Shown here: in pieces, positions 63,970 to 64,000 of the stretch
Layout: every line of letters starts with the position of its first letter
Position numbering within the stretch: position 1 is the first letter of the stretch
Origin: Parvibaculum sp040216885
Lineage (GTDB): Bacteria; Pseudomonadota; Alphaproteobacteria; Parvibaculales; Parvibaculaceae
Assembly (NCBI GenBank): GCA_040216885.1
Contig: JAVJOG010000021.1
Location: forward strand, 58,110-122,109
Reading direction: 5' to 3'
Length of the DNA: 64,000 nt
The notes under the pieces: model-generated
What the model was told of the DNA's origin: nothing
Seen by the model: only the letters and a program-made list of their open reading frames with translations
Database searches by the model: none
Program-made: the position numbers and the translations under genes

Positions 63970-64000
63970 GGGCCCCTAGATTACACCAAGCAAAACGATT

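Overview
The window reads as a chromosomal segment of a GC-rich alphaproteobacterium. The evidence is the conserved block dusB-ntrB-ntrC-ntrY-ntrX-trkA-dat-hfq-hflX, the order eno-ftsB-pdhA-pdhB-pdhC with a lipoyl domain on E1 beta, the fused ispDF gene, and a short palindromic repeat of a type I recall from rhizobial genomes. A wax ester synthase/DGAT gene, two related MFS carriers and a malyl-CoA-type lyase would fit an aerobic lipid- or hydrocarbon-using member of Hyphomicrobiales/Parvibaculales. The genus is inference only. No phage, transposase, CRISPR array or rRNA operon was seen.

Layout. 1-11.6 kb is a peripheral-metabolism zone: a truncated acyl-CoA synthetase, a nitronate monooxygenase-like flavoprotein and an oligopeptide-binding protein form one minus-strand operon. 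They are followed by an IalB-like protein, a hexapeptide acyltransferase, hspQ, an old-yellow-enzyme reductase, a (methyl)malyl-CoA lyase, two MFS paralogues flanking a gamma-carbonic-anhydrase-like gene, and a GST. 11.7-15.5 kb has a small Cys-rich secreted protein, a hotdog thioesterase, an alpha/beta hydrolase and a WS/DGAT, ending at a tRNA-Ser with duplicated 3' ends beside it. 15.7-26.2 kb covers envelope and replication genes: MmgE/PrpD, RlpA, a D,D-carboxypeptidase, tmk, an M23 protein preceded by a Pho-box array, holB, metG, tatD, an MBL hydrolase and a PepSY-like protein. 26.5-32.8 kb has a PAS_5-type protein, an MBL hydrolase, a GPH-type carrier, mazG, an inositol-monophosphatase-like gene, hflX and hfq.

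33-45 kb carries D-amino-acid transaminase, trkA and the two nitrogen two-component systems, divergent from ispDF-pgpA-cinA. 45-56.3 kb is minus-strand central metabolism: a RatA/Coq10-like protein, lipA, a sulfatase between two PAS_5-type proteins, lpdA-pdhC-pdhB-pdhA, ftsB and eno. 56.5-58.7 kb is the queuosine operon queC-E-D-F. 58.8-64 kb has an orphan membrane histidine kinase, a TetR regulator with a leaderless-looking start, a phytanoyl-CoA dioxygenase-like gene, a lower-GC GIY-YIG gene and pyrG.

Links between genes. LipA makes the lipoyl cofactor used by the E2 and E1 beta lipoyl domains of the pyruvate dehydrogenase genes 4 kb away. NtrBC/NtrYX with DusB form the nitrogen-control block. 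RlpA, the carboxypeptidase and the M23 protein act on the cell wall. QueD, QueE, QueC and QueF perform successive steps to preQ1. The most informative non-coding signals are four 11-bp-spaced CTGTCA repeats (20422-20460), a 19-bp perfect palindrome ahead of pdhA (54619-54637), a tRNA-end duplication (15259-15388), and a repeat that supplies both stop codons between mazG and its convergent neighbour (30184-30270).
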